The translations under genes were made by a program, and so were the position numbers. From Saccharothrix espanaensis DSM 44229 (GTDB taxonomy: Bacteria; Actinomycetota; Actinomycetes; Mycobacteriales; Pseudonocardiaceae), in contig NC_019673.1 of NCBI RefSeq assembly GCF_000328705.1, positions 124,001 through 188,000 of the forward strand: DNA of 64,000 bases, written 5' to 3'. Every line of letters starts with the position of its first letter. Within the stretch, counting starts at the first letter, position 1. Below, piece after piece: positions 14,780-23,398 of the stretch. Below the pieces are notes generated by a model. That model saw only the letters and a list, made by a program, of their open reading frames with translations, was not told where the DNA came from and ran no database searches.

Positions 14780-15130
14780 TCAGCCCCAGCCGAGTTCGTG
14801 GAGCTTGTCGTCGTCGATGCCGAAGTGGTGGGCGATTTCGTGGATCACGGTGATCGCCACTTCTTCCACCACGTCGTCGTCCGTGTGGCAGATGTCCAGG
14901 ATCGCCTCCCGGTAGATCGTCACGCGGTCCGGTAGGACGCCGCCGTAGTCCGTCGTCCGGCGGGTGAGCGCGATCCCGTGGTACAGGCCCAGCAGGCCCG
15001 GGTCTTCCGGGTGGCGGTCTTCGACCAGGACGACCACGTTGTTCATCGCCGTCGCGAACTCCGGCGGGATCAGGTCGAGGGCTTCGCCCACCAGCTCTTC
15101 GAACCTCTGTCGGGACATCTCCGCCGGCAC
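14780..15130 (-). CDS. Small metallopeptidase-like (minimal zincin) protein
   Basis: Cytoplasmic protein of 116 aa with the zinc motif HEIAHHFGIDDDKLHELG, i.e. HExxH followed by a third ligand, as in the actinobacterial minimal-MMP-like family. Preceding residues (YHGIALTRRTTDY, RVTIYREAI) fit that family. The reading begins at 15130; the internal ATG at 15118 (MSRQRF) is equally likely. Its 5' end is 4 bp from the stop of the upstream septum-formation-domain gene, so the two probably share a transcript. Substrate is unknown. Confidence 0.88.
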   Translation of the reverse strand: MPAEMSRQRFEELVGEALDLIPPEFATAMNNVVVLVEDRHPEDPGLLGLYHGIALTRRTTDYGGVLPDRVTIYREAILDICHTDDDVVEEVAITVIHEIAHHFGIDDDKLHELGWG

Positions 15131-15134
15131 GGGG

Positions 15135-16205
15135 TCACCTCGTCGGTTCGGTGGTGGTGGTGGTCGTGGTCGTGGTCTTCTCCGACGACGACGACGTCAC
15201 CGCCGAGCTCGTCGCCGAGCCCGACTTGGACTCCGAGTGCAGCGGCGCGCCGGTGGGCTCGTCCTGCTGCACGGCCGTGGTCTGCGGTGGGTTCGCGGTG
15301 GTCAGGGGTGGGGCGTTGGGGTTCCTGATGCTCTTCTCCCACGCCGTCAGCCCCTTGTTGTCCGGGGCCGGGGTCGCGCCCACCTTGCAGTTCGCCCGGA
15401 ACGAGCCCGCCTTCCAGCTCTCCTCCGCCCTGGTGTCCCAGGTCACGATGAGGCCCTTGGCCCGGAAGTCGATGCCGCCGCTGTACTCCGCCGCGATCCG
15501 GGGGCACTCGCCGGACATGATCTCGTCCTGCTTGTCCAGCGGCGGGAAATCGCCGGCGGGCAGCGTGACCACGCCGACGATCTCGAACGTGTGCGGCTCG
15601 GCGCAGTCCACCGGGTCGCCCACGCCGAGCGCCTCGGTCACCCCCAGGCACACGCCGGGGTCGAAGACCGCCGACTGGTCCTGGGTCTTCGCCGTCCCGT
15701 ACGCCGGCAGCAGCCCGCCCGCCGGCCCCGCCACCTGCAGGCCGCAGCGCAACGTCCGCTGCCCGGACTGCCACAGCCGCTCGCCGGGGTTCAGCGGCCC
15801 GACGGTGTACTTCCCGGCCGGGTCGAACTTGCCGCCCAGGTAGGCCAGCGACGCCTTGACGCAGCGCTCCTCGCTGATCTCCTGCCACTGCTCGTCGGTC
15901 GGGAACGGGGCCTGCGGCCCGTACGCCCCGCCGATGTCCTCGACAGCTGTGACCTCGAACATGTGCTGCGCCTTGCAGTCGACCTTGGTCACGTCCGACA
16001 GGGTGCGCTTGGTCCAGTTCAGGCAGTCGCCCGCCTGCGAGGTGTAGACCGGGTTGACGACCTCCGTCGTCCCCGGGACACCCCCGCCGGCACCGACCGG
16101 CCACGACGTGAACGTGCTCAGCCCGAGCAGCGCGAACGCGCCGACGAACGCGCCGAGCATGACCAACTGGTCACCTCGACGAAACCACCGCGCGGTTTTG
16201 GACAT
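15135..16205 (-). CDS. Membrane-anchored septum-formation-domain protein
   Basis: 356 aa: a short basic N-terminus, one membrane helix (about residues 15-33), then two extracellular repeats of a Cys-containing domain (AGDCLNW ... DCKAQHMFEVTAV, and GVCLGVTEALGVGDPVDCAEPHTFEIVGVV). The paired D-C and H-x-F/E-x-x pattern is the actinobacterial septum formation (DUF4190-associated) domain. The tail is Ser/Thr-rich and ends in a run of about ten threonines, likely a glycosylated or wall-spanning segment. CATCAT (16218-16213, minus) lies 7 nt before the ATG, so it may be leaderless. Role in division is known only for the family. Confidence 0.8.
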   Translation of the reverse strand: MSKTARWFRRGDQLVMLGAFVGAFALLGLSTFTSWPVGAGGGVPGTTEVVNPVYTSQAGDCLNWTKRTLSDVTKVDCKAQHMFEVTAVEDIGGAYGPQAPFPTDEQWQEISEERCVKASLAYLGGKFDPAGKYTVGPLNPGERLWQSGQRTLRCGLQVAGPAGGLLPAYGTAKTQDQSAVFDPGVCLGVTEALGVGDPVDCAEPHTFEIVGVVTLPAGDFPPLDKQDEIMSGECPRIAAEYSGGIDFRAKGLIVTWDTRAEESWKAGSFRANCKVGATPAPDNKGLTAWEKSIRNPNAPPLTTANPPQTTAVQQDEPTGAPLHSESKSGSATSSAVTSSSSEKTTTTTTTTTEPTR

Positions 16206-16329
16206 CTACTCCATGATGCCTGGGCCGACGCCGATCCCCATCGGGCGGGTGGAGTGTGTTGCTTTTGGGACACTCGTCACCCATTTGGCGGCCGATCTCT
16301 GTACCGTCCCCGCCGGGAGTGAGTGGCTG

Positions 16330-17187
16330 ATGACTGAGAACGACCGGAACGATCACGACAAGCGCGACGAGCGCGACGGACGCGACGGACGGAACGACCG
16401 GAACGGGGCCAGTGCCGCGTCCGGTGCTTCGGGCACGCCGGGAGCACCTGCGCCGGACCCGTCGACGTCGGGAACGCCGACGTCCGGGGCGCCCGCGTCC
16501 GGAGCATCGCCGGCGAAGCCCGGTGCGTCGGACGTGTCGGGTGGCAGCACGCCGCCGCCGTACGTGCCGCCGTCTGCTCCGCCGACCGGGCCGCCGCAGT
16601 CCGGGCCGCCGCAGTCCGGGAAGCCGCAGTCCGGGAAGCCGGGGCAGCCTGGTGGGCAGCCGGGGCAGAAGCGCGGGCAGGTGCGGCAGCAGCAGCCCGG
16701 TGTCACGCAGCCTCGGCCGCCCACGGTCGCCGAGCAGCGGGCCCGTGCGCAGGAGATCCAGCGCCGGCAGCAGGCTGAGCTGGCCGAAGAGGCCGAGCGC
16801 GCCCGCAAGAAGAAGCTGCGCAAGCGGCTGCTGATCGGCGGTGGTGTCGCCGTCGGCGTCGTGGGCGTGGTGGCGATCTGGTACGCCGCTTCCAGCCCCG
16901 ACGACGTCGAGGCCCAGTGCACGCAGGACGGCGTCGTGGTCGACGACCAGTACTGCGACGACAACTACGCGCGGTCGCACGGCGGTTACACCAGTGGTGG
17001 GTTCATCTACATCGGCGGCAGCTCCTACCGCTACCACTACGGCGGTTCCAGCGTGCCCGTCGGCCAGAAGGTCAGCGGCGGCAGCTACACCGTGCCCAAG
17101 GGCGCGAACGTGACCACCAAGTCCGGCACCACGATCCAGCGCGGCGGTTTCGGCGTTTCCGGCGGCAGCAAGAGCGGGGGCAGCTGA
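16330..17187 (+). CDS. YgiB/DUF1190-like membrane protein with RGGFG tail
   Basis: 285 aa. A long disordered N-terminus (charged D/R repeats, then Pro/Gly/Ser repeats such as SGPPQSGKPQSGKPG) precedes a basic segment, one membrane helix (about residues 172-190) and an outer domain rich in Gly, Ser and Tyr. The C-terminus carries IQRGGFGVSGGSKSGG, matching the R-G-G-F-G plus small-residue tail of E. coli YgiB/YjfM. The next two genes are a YgiC-like ATP-grasp ligase and a DUF350 protein, the same trio seen in the E. coli yjfLMC operon, which supports the assignment. The tail may be a substrate of the ligase (inference). ATG 16330 has GGGAG upstream. Confidence 0.72.
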   Translation: MTENDRNDHDKRDERDGRDGRNDRNGASAASGASGTPGAPAPDPSTSGTPTSGAPASGASPAKPGASDVSGGSTPPPYVPPSAPPTGPPQSGPPQSGKPQSGKPGQPGGQPGQKRGQVRQQQPGVTQPRPPTVAEQRARAQEIQRRQQAELAEEAERARKKKLRKRLLIGGGVAVGVVGVVAIWYAASSPDDVEAQCTQDGVVVDDQYCDDNYARSHGGYTSGGFIYIGGSSYRYHYGGSSVPVGQKVSGGSYTVPKGANVTTKSGTTIQRGGFGVSGGSKSGGS

Positions 17188-18351
17188 GTGCGCCGGGAGA
17201 CCTCCGCGCCCCGTCCGAACTGGCAGCGCACGGTGTCCGACCAGGGGCTGGTGTTCGGCGCGCCCGCGCGTGCCGCGGACGGCAGCCCCCGCCCGTACTG
17301 GGACGAGTCGGCGCACTACGTGTTCGACATGAGCGACATCCTGTCCCTCGAAGCGGATGTCGAGCTGCTGCACAGCATGTGCCTCGAAGCCGTCGACAAC
17401 GTCGTTTTGACCGAGCGGTTCCGGGACTTCGGCATCCAGGAGTGGGTGTGGCCGGCGATCGCCGAGTCGTGGAAGCGCCGCGACCCGCACGTCTACGGCC
17501 GGTTCGACCTGCGCTACGACGGGCGCGGCCCGGCGAAGATGCTGGAGTACAACGCCGACACCCCGACGTCGCTGCTGGAGGCCTCGGTCGTCCAGTGGAA
17601 CTGGAAGACCGACGTCTTCCCGGACGACGACCAGTGGAACTCGGTGCACGAGAAGCTGGTCGAGCGGTGGACCGAGCTGCGCGACCTGCTGCCGTCCAAC
17701 GAGCTGCACTTCACCTGGTCCGGGGCGGACCCGTCGGGTGAGGACCACGTCACGGTCGCCTACCTCCAGGAGACGGCCGCCGAGGCGGGCATGAACACCG
17801 TCGGCCTGGCGATCGAGGAGATCGGCTGGGACTCGGCGCTCAACCGGTTCGTCGACCTCGAAGAGGCCCCGATGGGCACGGTCGTGAAGCTCTACCCGTG
17901 GGAGTGGGTGGTCGACGAGCAGTTCGGCCGCTTCGCGGTGCAGAGCCTGCCCGGCACGCTGTGGGTCGAGCCGCTGTGGAAGATGCTGCTGTCCAACAAG
18001 GCGCTGCTCGCGGTGCTGTGGGAGATGTACCCCGGCCACCCGAACCTGCTGCCCGCGTTCCTGGACGAGCCGGGCCTGCTCACCGAGTACGTGCGCAAGC
18101 CCCGGCTGGGCCGGGAGGGCGCGAACATCCAGATCGTGGCACCGGGCTACGAGACGCAGACCGGTGGTGTGTACGGCAAGGAAGGCTTCGTCTACCAGCT
18201 GTTCGACCCGCTGCCCGAGTTCGACGGCTACCGCCCCGCGCTGGGCGCGTGGGTGGTCGGCGACACGGCGGCCGGGCTCGGCATCCGCGAGACGGTCGGC
18301 CTGGTGACCGACGATGGCGCGGCGTTCGTCCCGCATCGGATTGTCGAATGA
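17188..18351 (+). CDS. Glutathionylspermidine-synthase-like ATP-grasp ligase (YgiC/YjfC family)
   Basis: 387 aa, cytoplasmic. The preATP-grasp/ATP-grasp region shows FDLRYDGRGPAKMLEYNADT, then SLLEASVVQWNWKTD, EPLWKMLLSNKALLAVLW and RKPRLGREGANIQI, all hallmarks of the glutathionylspermidine synthase family. It lacks the amidase half of true Gsp synthase, as do YgiC and YjfC. Such ligases form a peptide or amide bond using ATP; the acceptor is not known. Its GTG directly follows the stop of the YgiB-like gene and its own stop overlaps the DUF350 start (ATGA), so all three are co-translated. Confidence 0.9.
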   Translation: MRRETSAPRPNWQRTVSDQGLVFGAPARAADGSPRPYWDESAHYVFDMSDILSLEADVELLHSMCLEAVDNVVLTERFRDFGIQEWVWPAIAESWKRRDPHVYGRFDLRYDGRGPAKMLEYNADTPTSLLEASVVQWNWKTDVFPDDDQWNSVHEKLVERWTELRDLLPSNELHFTWSGADPSGEDHVTVAYLQETAAEAGMNTVGLAIEEIGWDSALNRFVDLEEAPMGTVVKLYPWEWVVDEQFGRFAVQSLPGTLWVEPLWKMLLSNKALLAVLWEMYPGHPNLLPAFLDEPGLLTEYVRKPRLGREGANIQIVAPGYETQTGGVYGKEGFVYQLFDPLPEFDGYRPALGAWVVGDTAAGLGIRETVGLVTDDGAAFVPHRIVE

Positions 18352-18815
18352 ATGGAGTGGCAGTGATCAGCGAACTCGCGTTGGACCCGGGCTTCGGCTC
18401 CGCGATCGGCCGGGGCGTCGGCGCGATCGCCCTGTACGCCGTGGTCGGCCTGGTGCTGATGGTCGTGGGCTTCTACGCCATCGACTTCACCACGCCCGGC
18501 AAGCTCTCCGGCCTGGTCCGGTCGGGCGCGCCGAACGCGGTGATCGTGACGGCGGCCGGCCTGGTGAGCATGGCCCTGATCATCGTCGTCGCGATCTACA
18601 GCTCGGCGGGCAAGCTGGACGAGGGCCTGCTCTCGGCCCTGGTCTTCGGCTTCGTCGGCATCATCGTGCAGGTCCTGGCGGTGCGCCTGCTGGAGTGGGT
18701 GACCCGGCTGGACATCGGCAGGCTGATCGAGTCGGACAAGTTCGCGCCCGCCAGCGTCGTGGTCGCCAGCGCGCACGTCGCGCTCGGCCTCGTGGTCGCG
18801 GTCGCGATCAGCTAG
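18348..18815 (+). CDS. DUF350-family membrane protein (YjfL-like)
   Basis: 155 aa with four predicted membrane helices: about residues 25-47, 59-81, 92-112 and 133-154. The pattern FYAIDFTTPGKL and the paired helical repeats are typical of DUF350 (YjfL, YshE). It overlaps the ATP-grasp gene by 4 bp. In several bacteria DUF350, the ATP-grasp ligase and YgiB-like proteins travel together, so a membrane-bound modification system is likely; no biochemical role is established. GTG codons a few residues downstream are alternative starts. A strong hairpin follows the stop. Confidence 0.85.
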   Translation: MNGVAVISELALDPGFGSAIGRGVGAIALYAVVGLVLMVVGFYAIDFTTPGKLSGLVRSGAPNAVIVTAAGLVSMALIIVVAIYSSAGKLDEGLLSALVFGFVGIIVQVLAVRLLEWVTRLDIGRLIESDKFAPASVVVASAHVALGLVVAVAIS

Positions 18816-18829
18816 TCCTGCGGCTTCTC

Positions 18830-18868
18830 GCGAGGGCCCCGTCCGGCACGTCCGGGCGGGGCCCTCGC
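18830..18868 (+). terminator. Terminator of the YgiB/YgiC/DUF350 operon
   Basis: Perfect 12-bp stem GCGAGGGCCCCG (18830-18841) / CGGGGCCCTCGC (18857-18868) with a further pairing core in the 15-nt loop. It lies 15 bp after the DUF350 stop and upstream of the serS promoter, so it separates the two transcription units. Confidence 0.75.
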
Positions 18869-18925
18869 CGCGTCCGGGTGATATCCGCGCGAGGTCGCGA
18901 GGGGTGACGGACTACCCTCTGCCTC

Positions 18926-20176
18926 GTGATTGACCTCAGGGCCTTGCGCGAGAACCCGGAAGCCGTCCGCGCGTCGCAGCGTGCGCGTGGCGAGGACGAA
19001 GCCGTGGTCGACGCGCTGCTGTCCGCCGACGAGCGGCGCCGGGCGGCGATCGCCCGCGCGGACGCGCTGCGCGGCGAGCAGAAGGCGTTCGGCAAGCAGG
19101 TCGGCCGGGCCCGGGGCGAGGAGCGCGAGGCGCTGCTGGCCAAGGGCAAGGAGCTGGCCGCCGAGGTCAAGGCCGCCGAGGCCGAGCAGTCGCGGGCCGA
19201 GACCGAGCTGGACGAGCTGCACCGGGCCGTGCCGAACGTGGTGCACCCGGACGCGCCGGCCGGCGGTGTGGACGACTTCGCGGTGCTCAAGCACGTGGGC
19301 GAGCCGCGGGTGTTCGACTTCGAGCCGCTGGACCACCTCGACCTGGGTACCCGGCTGGGCGGCATCGACATGGAGCGCGGCGCGAAGGTGTCGGGCTCGC
19401 GGTTCTACTTCCTGACCGGGGTGCTGGCGCAGCTGGAACTGGCGCTGCTGAACATGGCGGTCGCGCAGGCGACGAAGGCCGGGTTCACCCTGATGATCAC
19501 GCCGACCCTGGTCCGCCCGGAGATCATGGCGGGCACCGGGTTCCTGGGCGCGCACGCGAGCGAGGTCTACCGGCTGCGCGACGACGACCTGTACCTGGTG
19601 GGCACGTCGGAGGTGCCGCTGGCGGGCTACCACGCGGACGAGATCCTCGACGGCGAGCGCCGGTACGCGGGCTGGTCGTCGTGCTACCGGCGCGAGGCCG
19701 GCTCGTACGGCAAGGACACCCGCGGCATCATCCGGGTCCACCAGTTCAACAAGGTGGAGATGTTCTCCTACGTCCGGCCCGAGGACGCCGAGGCCGAGCA
19801 CGCGCGGCTGCTGGCCTGGGAAGAGGAGATGCTGGCCAAGATCGAGGTGCCCTACCGGGTGATCGACACCGCGGCCGGCGACCTGGGCACGTCCGCCGCC
19901 CGCAAGTTCGACTGCGAGGCGTGGATCCCGACCCAGCAGGCGTACCGGGAGCTGACCTCGACCTCGAACTGCACCACGTTCCAGGCGCGCCGGCTCAACG
20001 TCCGCTACCGGGACGAGAACGGCAAGCCGCAGATCGCCGCCACGCTCAACGGCACGCTGGCCACCACCCGGTGGATCGTCGCCATCCTGGAGAACCACCA
20101 GCAGCCCGACGGCTCGGTGGTCGTCCCGCGGGCGCTGCGGCCGTTCCTCGGCGTGGACGTCCTCACGGTCGGCTGA
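18926..20176 (+). CDS. serS: Seryl-tRNA synthetase
   Basis: Charges tRNA-Ser. 416 aa: an N-terminal coiled-coil tRNA-binding arm (about residues 30-105, alternating Glu/Ala/Arg), then the class II catalytic core with motif 1 around residues 195-215, motif 2 [20 protein letters not shown], and motif 3 [18 protein letters not shown]. The TSEVPL loop binds serine. The GTG at 18926 is 7 nt after TACCCT (18913-18918), suggesting a leaderless transcript. Length and order are fully typical. Confidence 0.97.
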   Translation: MIDLRALRENPEAVRASQRARGEDEAVVDALLSADERRRAAIARADALRGEQKAFGKQVGRARGEEREALLAKGKELAAEVKAAEAEQSRAETELDELHRAVPNVVHPDAPAGGVDDFAVLKHVGEPRVFDFEPLDHLDLGTRLGGIDMERGAKVSGSRFYFLTGVLAQLELALLNMAVAQATKAGFTLMITPTLVRPEIMAGTGFLGAHASEVYRLRDDDLYLVGTSEVPLAGYHADEILDGERRYAGWSSCYRREAGSYGKDTRGIIRVHQFNKVEMFSYVRPEDAEAEHARLLAWEEEMLAKIEVPYRVIDTAAGDLGTSAARKFDCEAWIPTQQAYRELTSTSNCTTFQARRLNVRYRDENGKPQIAATLNGTLATTRWIVAILENHQQPDGSVVVPRALRPFLGVDVLTVG

Positions 20177-20270
20177 GCACCCCTCCGGTACAGTGGGGCA
20201 CCGACCCCCGCCCAGCGTAACCGCTGGTGACGTGGGTGACACACATCATCCACGGGGCAGGGACGAGCAG

Positions 20271-20969
20271 GTGGCGAACCGCATTCACCAGACCGCGATC
20301 ATCGGCGCGGAGGTCGAGCTCGGCGACGACAACGTGATCGGCCCGTACACGGTGATCGCCGGGCCGGCGCGGATCGGCGACGGCAACTACATCGGCCCGC
20401 ACGTGAGCATCGGCGGCCCGGCCGAGTACCTGGGCGCCGACCACCTGGCGGGCTGGGACGGCGAGGTCGGCGGCCCCGGCGTGGTGATCGGCGACCGCAA
20501 CCGGATCCGCGAGTTCGTCACGGTCAACCAGGGTGTGACCGAGGCCACCGCGGTCGGCGACGACTGCTACCTGATGGGCCGCGCGCACCTCGCCCACGAC
20601 GTCCGGCTGGACGACGGCGTGATCGTGACCAGCGCGGTGCAGATCGCGGGCCACTGCCACGTGTGGTCGGGCGCGAACGTCGGGCTGGGCACGGTCGTGC
20701 ACCAGCGCACCACGATCGGTCCGGGCGCGATGGTCGGGATGGGCTCGGCGGTGCGCAAGGAGGTCGGCGCGTTCACCATCACGGTCGGCAACCCGGCCCG
20801 CACGACCGGTGTCAACACCGTCGGTCTCCAGCGCCGGGGCTGCACCGAGGAATCGATCGCGGGTCTGACGGGTTTCCTCACCGGGAAGGACCCCGCGGTT
20901 CCGGGGGACCTGCCGGAGGAGTTGGCCGCCCTGCTCAAGGCGTGGGCGGAACGCGGCTCCCAGCACTGA
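20271..20969 (+). CDS. LpxA-like acyl-ACP:UDP-sugar acyltransferase
   Basis: 232 aa left-handed beta-helix protein built of hexapeptide repeats ([LIV]-G-x-x-x-x). LpxA-specific landmarks are present: MGRAHLAHDVRL with the catalytic His, IAGHCHVW, and GNPARTTGVNTVGLQRRG followed by a helical C-terminus. LpxA moves a hydroxyacyl chain from acyl carrier protein to a UDP-amino-sugar; an ACP gene lies 81 bp downstream. In a Gram-positive organism this is not lipid A synthesis, so the acceptor is probably a surface or metabolite sugar. The GTG at 20271, with AGGGACGAG before it, fits the fold start; the longer ORF reads through a hairpin leader. First gene of a six-gene operon. Confidence 0.82.
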   Translation: MANRIHQTAIIGAEVELGDDNVIGPYTVIAGPARIGDGNYIGPHVSIGGPAEYLGADHLAGWDGEVGGPGVVIGDRNRIREFVTVNQGVTEATAVGDDCYLMGRAHLAHDVRLDDGVIVTSAVQIAGHCHVWSGANVGLGTVVHQRTTIGPGAMVGMGSAVRKEVGAFTITVGNPARTTGVNTVGLQRRGCTEESIAGLTGFLTGKDPAVPGDLPEELAALLKAWAERGSQH

Positions 20970-21050
20970 CCGGCGCTCCCGGCACCGGCCGGGCTCCAGC
21001 ACTGTCCGGGGCTGCGGCCCAGCGGATCCAGCAGAGAGATTGAGAGCAGC

Positions 21051-21290
21051 ATGTCGATTGACGACCGCCTCCGCACCGTCTTCGTGGACGCGCTCCAACT
21101 GGACGACGACGTGGACGTGGAGAACCTCAAGTACCGCGACATCGACGCGTGGGACTCGGTCGGCCACATGGCGCTGGTCGCGGCCATCGAGGACGAGTTC
21201 GACGTGCAGTTCGAGACCGAGCAGGTCATCGACCTGAGCAGCTTCAAGGTCGCGGGCGACATGCTGCGGGGCCTCGGCGTCGGTGAGTAG
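21051..21290 (+). CDS. Acyl carrier protein
   Basis: 79 aa acidic four-helix protein. The phosphopantetheine attachment serine is S36 in DAWDSVGHM, and the following helix (ALVAAIEDEFDVQFE) is typical. The ATG has GAGAG 7 nt upstream. It lies between the LpxA-like acyltransferase and a FabG-like reductase, so it likely carries the acyl chain used by this operon rather than serving general fatty acid synthesis. Confidence 0.93.
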   Translation: MSIDDRLRTVFVDALQLDDDVDVENLKYRDIDAWDSVGHMALVAAIEDEFDVQFETEQVIDLSSFKVAGDMLRGLGVGE

Positions 21291-21293
21291 CCG

Positions 21294-22028
21294 GTGAGCA
21301 GCTTCGACGGCAGGGTCGCGGTGGTCACCGGCGGCACCCGCGGCATCGGGTTCGCGACGGCCGCCGCGCTGGCCGGGGCGGGCGCGACGGTGGTGATCAC
21401 CGGGCGCGACGCCGAGGTGGCCGCGGCGAGGGCCGCCGAGCTGGGTCCGCGGGTGTCCGGCGTGGCGCTGGACGTGACGGACTCGGCGGCGGTCAAGGAC
21501 GTGTTCAAGGCGGTCGCCAAGCAGCACGGCCGGATCGACGTGCTGGTGGCGAGCGCGGGCGTGCTCGAGGGCGGCCTGATCGGCATGCTCACCGACGACC
21601 ACATCGGCACCACGCTGGCCACGAACGTGGCCGGCACGATCACCTGCGTGCAGGCGGCGGCGCGGGCCATGATGCGCAAGCGGTCGGGCTCGATCGTGCT
21701 GCTCGGGTCCGTGGTCGGCGAGCGCGGCAACGCGGGCCAGACGGTCTACGCGGCGTCCAAGGCGGCCCTGTCGGCGACGGCGAAGTCGGCGGCCAAGGAG
21801 CTGGGCCGGCACGGCATCCGGGTCAACGCGGTCGCGCCGGGCGTGATCCGCACCGACCTGATCGACGGGCAGTCCGCCGAGGTGCTGGCCAAGGTCGAGG
21901 CGGACACCGCGCTGGGCCGGCTCGGCACGGCCGAGGAGGTCGCGGCGGTGATCCGGTTCCTGGCGGGCGACGACGCCTCGTTCGTCACCGGGCAGGTGCT
22001 CGGTATCGACGGAGGTCTGGTGCTGTGA
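21294..22028 (+). CDS. FabG-like short-chain dehydrogenase/reductase
   Basis: 244 aa NAD(P)-binding reductase. Cofactor motif TGGTRGIGFA (about residues 11-20), catalytic Ser in SIVLLGSVVGE, and the Y-x-x-x-K pair in YAASKAALSATAKS; C-terminal VTGQVLGIDGG. Likely reduces a 3-oxoacyl-ACP to a 3-hydroxyacyl-ACP, consistent with the adjacent ACP and LpxA-like acyltransferase, which in its relatives prefers hydroxyacyl donors. GTG start 3 bp after the ACP stop; its stop overlaps the next gene. Exact substrate not determinable. Confidence 0.9.
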   Translation: MSSFDGRVAVVTGGTRGIGFATAAALAGAGATVVITGRDAEVAAARAAELGPRVSGVALDVTDSAAVKDVFKAVAKQHGRIDVLVASAGVLEGGLIGMLTDDHIGTTLATNVAGTITCVQAAARAMMRKRSGSIVLLGSVVGERGNAGQTVYAASKAALSATAKSAAKELGRHGIRVNAVAPGVIRTDLIDGQSAEVLAKVEADTALGRLGTAEEVAAVIRFLAGDDASFVTGQVLGIDGGLVL

Positions 22029-23398
22029 CGCTGGTGCACCCCGGAGCACGGCTGCGCGACGCCGCGTCGGGCGAGCTGCTCGAAGGCGACGGGCTGGCCG
22101 CGCGGGTGGCCGAGGTGGCCGCGTCGCACGCGGCGCTGCCGCCCGGCGTGCTGTTCCTGCGGGTCGGCTTGGACGTGCCGTCCGTGCTGGCCTACCTGGG
22201 CGCTCTGGAGGCGCGGCGCGCGGTGGCGCTGCTGGACCCGGGGCAGGACCGGGCGGTGCTCGACGACCTGGTGGCGCGGTTCCGGCCGGCCGCGGTGATC
22301 GGCGCGGCCGGCGAGGCCGCGCCGGGCTACGGCGCGGACTGGGTGCGCGAGGACGCCGAGGGCGTCGCGCCGCACCCGGACCTGGCGGTGCTGCTGCCGA
22401 CCAGCGGGTCGACCGGGAACCCCAAGTTCGTGCGGCTGTCGCGCGCGGCGCTGCTGGCCAACGCGGAGGCGATCGCCGAGGTGCTGGCGATCGGCCCGGA
22501 CGAGGTCGCGCCGACGACGCTGCCGCTGCACTACAGCTACGGGATGTCGGTGCTCAACAGCCACCTGCTGCGCGGCGCGACCGTGCTGCTGGAGGGCTCG
22601 GGCGTGGTGGCGCGGCCGTTCTGGGACGCGGTGGCCGAGCACGGCGCCACGTCGCTGGCCGGCGTGCCCTACCACTACGAGATGCTGCGCCGGCTGAAGT
22701 TCGACCCGGCCAAGTACCCGACGCTGCGGACGCTGACGCAGGCCGGCGGCCGGTTGCGGACCGAGCTGGTGACCGAGTTCAACGACCGGATGATCGCCGT
22801 CGGCGGCCGAATGTTCGTGATGTACGGGCAGACCGAGGCCGCGCCGCGGATGGCGACCGTGCCCGCCGAGCGCCTGGCGGACAAGCTCGGGTCGGCCGGC
22901 CGCGCGCTGCCCGGCGGGTCGTTCGCGGTGCGCCTGGCCGACGGCTCCGAGGTGGTGACGCCCGACGTCGTCGGCGAGATCGTCTACCGGGGGCCCAACG
23001 TGATGATGGGCTACGCCGAGGCGGAGGCCGAGCTGGCGCTGCCCGACCAGGTCGGCGGCGTGCTGGCGACCGGTGACCTGGGGTACCTGGACGCCGAGGG
23101 GTACCTGTACGTGACGGGCCGGTCGAAGCGGATCGGCAAGGTGTTCGGCAACCGGGTCAACCTCGACGACCTGGAACGGCTGGTCAAGCAGTTCGGTGTC
23201 GCGGCGGCCGTGCCCGCGGGCGACAAGGTCGTGGTGTGGCTGGACGGCGCGACCAAGGACGGGTGCAAGGCGGCGGCGAAGGCGTTGGCCGAGGCGCTGC
23301 ACCTGCACGTGACGGGTTTCGACGTGCGCCCGGTCGACGGGTTCCCGCTGCTGGCCAGCGGGAAGGTCGACTACCGGTCGCTGGAGGCACAGGTATGA
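22025..23398 (+). CDS. AMP-forming acyl-CoA/acyl-ACP ligase
   Basis: 457 aa adenylate-forming enzyme (ANL family). Motifs: P-loop LLPTSGSTGNPK, the A5 motif YGQTEAAPR, the ADP-ribose motif TGDLGYLDAEGYLYV with GRSKRIGK, and the C-terminal lysine in ASGKVDYRSL. It activates a carboxylic acid as acyl-AMP and loads a thiol, here probably the operon ACP. The sequence is shorter than typical acyl-CoA synthetases (about 500 aa). GTG 22025 overlaps the SDR stop (GTGA). Confidence 0.88.
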   Translation: MTLVHPGARLRDAASGELLEGDGLAARVAEVAASHAALPPGVLFLRVGLDVPSVLAYLGALEARRAVALLDPGQDRAVLDDLVARFRPAAVIGAAGEAAPGYGADWVREDAEGVAPHPDLAVLLPTSGSTGNPKFVRLSRAALLANAEAIAEVLAIGPDEVAPTTLPLHYSYGMSVLNSHLLRGATVLLEGSGVVARPFWDAVAEHGATSLAGVPYHYEMLRRLKFDPAKYPTLRTLTQAGGRLRTELVTEFNDRMIAVGGRMFVMYGQTEAAPRMATVPAERLADKLGSAGRALPGGSFAVRLADGSEVVTPDVVGEIVYRGPNVMMGYAEAEAELALPDQVGGVLATGDLGYLDAEGYLYVTGRSKRIGKVFGNRVNLDDLERLVKQFGVAAAVPAGDKVVVWLDGATKDGCKAAAKALAEALHLHVTGFDVRPVDGFPLLASGKVDYRSLEAQV

